From positions 28,251,953 through 28,315,952 of the forward strand of contig CM033408.1 of NCBI GenBank assembly GCA_019426215.1: a DNA stretch of 64,000 bases. Direction: 5' to 3'. A program made the position numbers and the translations under genes. The stretch's first letter is position 1, and each line of letters starts with the position of its first letter. The notes beneath the pieces were generated by a model. The model had not been told where the DNA came from and did not search any database. It was given only the letters and a program-made list of their open reading frames with translations. This document shows positions 60,560-64,000 of the stretch, piece after piece. The stretch comes from Buddleja alternifolia. Taxonomy: Eukaryota; Streptophyta; Magnoliopsida; Lamiales; Scrophulariaceae.

Positions 60560-63500
60560 ATGGCGTCTAAAGATAAAAAAGTGAATATAGACAAGTTCGA
60601 TGGAAAAGATTTCAGATTCTGGAAAACACAGATAGTGGACTATCTGTACCAGAAGAAACTCCATCAACCGTTGTTGGAGAAAAAGCCTGAAAAGATGTCA
60701 GCCGAGGATTGAGAATTATTGGATAGGAAAACTCTAGGTGTTATTCGATTAACGTTAACAAGAAACGTGATGTTTAACATCCTAGATCAAACCACGACGG
60801 CGGGTTTGATGAAGGCGTTATCCAATATGTATGAGAAGCCATCCGCATCAAATAAAGTCCACTTGATGAGACGTTTATTCAATTTGAAGATGACGGAAGG
60901 AGGATCGATGACCTTTCATATCAACGAGTTCAACGTAATCATCACACAGTTGAGCTCGGTTGATATCACTTTCGAGGATGAGGTAAGGGCCTTAATTTTA
61001 TTGTCTTCTTTACCTGATAGTTGGAATGCGACGGTAACTGCTGTGAGTAGTTCGTCTGGGCAAAAGAAGTTGAAACTTGAAGAGATTCGGGATCTGATTC
61101 TGAGCGAAGATATTCGCCGGAAGGAATCAGGAGAACTCACATCTGCTGCATTAAGTGCGGAAAACAGAGGAAGAGGTGTTCAACGAGGTGGTCAGAAGGG
61201 TAAAGGTCGATCCAAGTCAAAAGGGCGAGGGAAGTCAAAACCGCGCAAGGAGGCTGATTGCTGGGGCTGCGGGAAGATAGGCCATTACAAGAGAGACTGT
61301 CCAGAAAAGGCGGGTCAGAGTCACAACCGGGAACATCAACAAGCAAACGCAGCAGCAGACAACGTCGGAGATGCTTTGGTTTGCTGTGTTGACAGTCTAG
61401 TCGACCAATGGGTACTAGACTCAGGTTCGTCGTTCCATGCTACTTCATGTAAGAATTATCTAACAAATTACATTTCTGAAAAATTTGGAAAGGTTTTTCT
61501 TGCAGATGATGAACCTTTGGAAATTGTTGGTAAAGGTGATGTTGTCATAACAACAGCACAAGGGATGCAGTTAAAACTGCAAAATGTTAGGCATATTCCG
61601 GGGTTGAGAAAAAATTTGATCTCGATGGGTCAAATTGACGGGAAAGGGTACACCACGGTGTTCGGTGGTGGTGCATGGAAAATCACCAAAGGAAATTTGG
61701 TGGTAGCTCGTGGTAAGAAGTCAGTGACTTTGTACACCACGGAGATTAACAAGGACTCGTTAGCTGCAGTCGATGCCACAGAGGATATACATCTATGGTA
61801 TAGGCGACTTGGGCATATGAGTGAAAAAGGGATGAGGATAATGTCATCCAAAGGAAAGTTGCCAATTTCAAAATCGGTTGAATTGGGTCTTTGCGAAGAC
61901 TGTGTACTTGGAAAGCAGAAAAAAGTGAGCTTCTCCAAGACGGGAAGAAAACCGAAGGCAAAAAAATTGGAACTTGTGCATACCGATGTATGGGGACCAG
62001 CACCTGTACAGTCGCTTGGAGGGTCGAGATACTACGTCACCTTCATTGATGATTCCACAAGAAAGGTATGGGTTTATTTTCTGAAAAATAAATCTGATGT
62101 ATTTAATATCTTTCAAAGGTGGAAAGCGGAAGTCGAGAATGAGACGGGTCTGAAACTGAAGAGTCTAAGGTCGGATAATGGCGGAGAGTATGATAACCAT
62201 GAATTCAAAGATTATTGTGCAGAGAATGAGATTAAGATGATTAAAACCATTCCGGGGACTCCGCAGCAAAATGGAATTGCAGAGCGGATGAATAGAACTT
62301 TGAATGAACGAGCTAGGAGCATGAGGCTCTACTCCGGGTTGCCAAAGATTTTTTGGGCTGATGCAATAAGCACGGCGGCTTATCTCATCAACCGGGGACC
62401 TTCAGTACCGTTGGACTTCAAAATACCGGAAGAAGTTTGGTCTGGAAAGGAGGTAAATTTATCCCACTTAAAAATTTTCGGTTGTTTATCTTATGTCTTG
62501 CAAAGTTCTGATGACAGAGATAAGTTGGATTCAAAAGCACAGAAGTGCATCTTTATTGGTTATGGTGGAGAAAGTTTTGGCTATCGATTCTGGGATTACC
62601 AAAACAACAAAATCATAAGGCATAAGGATGTCACGTTCAACGATAAAGTGCTTTACAAGGATCGACTTGGTGTAGAGACTGAGGATAATAAAGAACCAAA
62701 GGCGATATTTGAAGAAATCATTATAGACGAGGTTACGGAGAATGACACTGAAAATAGGATTGAAGAAGATCCGGAGACTCCGCAACCTATCTTGAGGAGA
62801 TCAAGTAGAACTCCCAAACCAAACATAAGGTATTCCCCTTCCTTGCACTATTTACTTTTGACGGATTCGGGTGAACCAGAATCGTACAAAGAGGCGATGA
62901 GTGTAGGAGATTCTCTCAAGTGGGAGCAAGCCATGAAAGATGAGATGAGCTCTCTTGAGAGAAATAAAACTTGGAGGTTGACTAAGTTACCAGAGGGGAA
63001 ACGAGCATTGCAGAACAAGTGGGTATTCCGGGTTAAGGATGAGCCAGATGGTAGTAAAAGATACAAGGCGAGAATGGTAGTTAAAGGGTTCCAACAAAAG
63101 GAAGGCATTGACTACAATGAGATATTTTCACCGGTTGTCAAGTTAACTACTATTAGGATGGTTCTAAGTATTGTTGCTGCAGAGAATTTGCATCTTGAGC
63201 AATTAGATGTAAAAACGGCGTTCCTTCATGGAGATTTGGAGGAGGACATTTTCATGGTTCAACCGGAAGGTTTTCTGGAAAATAAAAAAGAAAACCTTGT
63301 ATGCAAGCTAAAGAAAAGCTTGTATGGACTTAAGCAAGCTCCAAGACAATGGTATAAGAAGTTTGACACTTTCATGGCTAGTACTGGATATACTAGGTGT
63401 CAAATGGATCATTGTTGCTATTGTAAAAAAAATTAGGGATTGTTATATTATACTGTTGCTTTATGTGGACGATATGTTAGTAGTTGGGTCTAACATGGTA

Positions 63501-64000
63501 GAGATTGATAAGCTGAAAAAGCAACTGTCTACTGAATTTGAAATGAAGGATTTGGGAGTTGCAAATACAATTCTCGAAATGAGGATCATTCGAAATAGGT
63601 CGAGTGGGAGTCTCAAATTGACTCAAGAGAAGTACATTGAAAAGGTACTTGCTAGATTTGCAATCACAAATGCAAAGTCTAGAAGTACCCCATTGGGGAG
63701 TCATTTCAAATTGAGTAGGGAACAATCACCTAAGACTAAGGAGGAGCAAGATCAAATGGCAAAGGTACCTTATGCCTCTGCCATTGGGAGTTTAATGTAC
63801 GCAATGGTGTGTACAAGACCGAATATAGCTCATGCAGTGGGAGTTGTGAGCAGATATATGGCTAATCCGGGGTTAAAGCATTGGGAAGTGGTAAAGTGGC
63901 TACTAAGGTATTTAAGGGGTACATCAAGGATGTGTTTGTGTTTTTTGCAAAATAGTATCACTTTAGAGGGCTTCGTAGATGCAGATTTAGGTGGTGATCA
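60560..64000 (+). pseudogene. Copia Gag-Pol of element E, two visible lesions
   Basis: ATG at 60560 (MASKDKKVNIDKFDGKDF). Codon 51 is TGA (60710-60712) where the family usually has Trp. The frame is then open to 63436. Domains in order: Gag; a complete CCHC knuckle (CWGCGKIGHYKRDC, about 61259-61300); protease DSGSSFH at about 61420; pre-integrase; integrase with HTDVWGP, RSDNGGEY and NGIAERMNRT; RT with [12 protein letters not shown] one-base shift in an A8 run at about 63425-63432 ends this frame. The next frame continues with LLLYVDDM (about 63455) through RT to RNase H (GFVDADLGGD) at the window edge. Otherwise well preserved, so likely a recent copy. Confidence 0.92.

Larger units (their letters stand above)
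59850..64000 (+). mobile_element. Copia retrotransposon E, 3' end beyond window
   Basis: The 5' LTR ends ATTCCTAACA at 60518 and is followed by primer site TGGTATCAGAGC (60521-60532). The LTR start is uncertain, at or shortly after 59850 where duplicated MEKK1-type sequence stops. Gag-Pol runs to the window end in RNase H, so the 3' LTR lies outside. The LTR includes a 23-bp GC-rich minisatellite. Confidence 0.88.

Overview
The window is nuclear DNA from a flowering plant, most likely a eudicot. It is AT-rich and transposon-laden. It holds three host genes with ordinary GT-AG introns, set among LTR retrotransposons, MITEs, two SINEs and a Helitron-like element. I found no rRNA, tRNA gene, CRISPR array or prokaryotic operon. 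Species cannot be named from sequence alone.

Layout: 1-2751 is a dead Mutator-like (MULE/FAR1-type) transposase split by a small LTR retrotransposon (401-1923) that is primed by tRNA-Tyr. 6914-9633 (minus) is a complete five-exon group IIb WRKY transcription factor gene, with an (AG)n/(AT)n microsatellite and a 1.08-kb inverted-repeat element directly upstream of its start codon. 12416-17041 and 22352-26048 are two Copia retrotransposons of one family; both have LTRs at each end and both lack RNase H through the same deletion junction. MITEs, tandem duplications and a SINE with a 15-bp target duplication lie around them.

29655-35346 (minus) is a five-exon gene for a 589-residue serine-rich protein of a plant family I cannot name, with a solo LTR and an inverted-repeat element in its introns. 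39602-46453 (plus) is a complete eight-exon MAP kinase kinase kinase of the MEKK1 type (641 residues), with MITEs in intron 6. 48817-49006 is a second SINE on the minus strand.

From 49.3 kb to the end the sequence is mostly transposon debris: a Copia 3' fragment, a MULE transposase scrap, a Helitron-like element and a long-TIR foldback. At 55983-59850 there is a partial duplicate of the MEKK1-type gene (end of exon 1 plus much of intron 1), split by a deleted Copia element (56627-59362). The window ends inside another Copia element (about 59850 to beyond 64000) that carries a GC-rich 23-bp minisatellite in its LTR.

Working together: the WRKY and MEKK1-type genes belong to families that both act in stress and immune signalling, but nothing here shows that they are coupled. 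I did not find a clearly new multi-gene system. The best leads are the RNase-H-less Copia lineage and the chimeric MEKK1-type duplicate.
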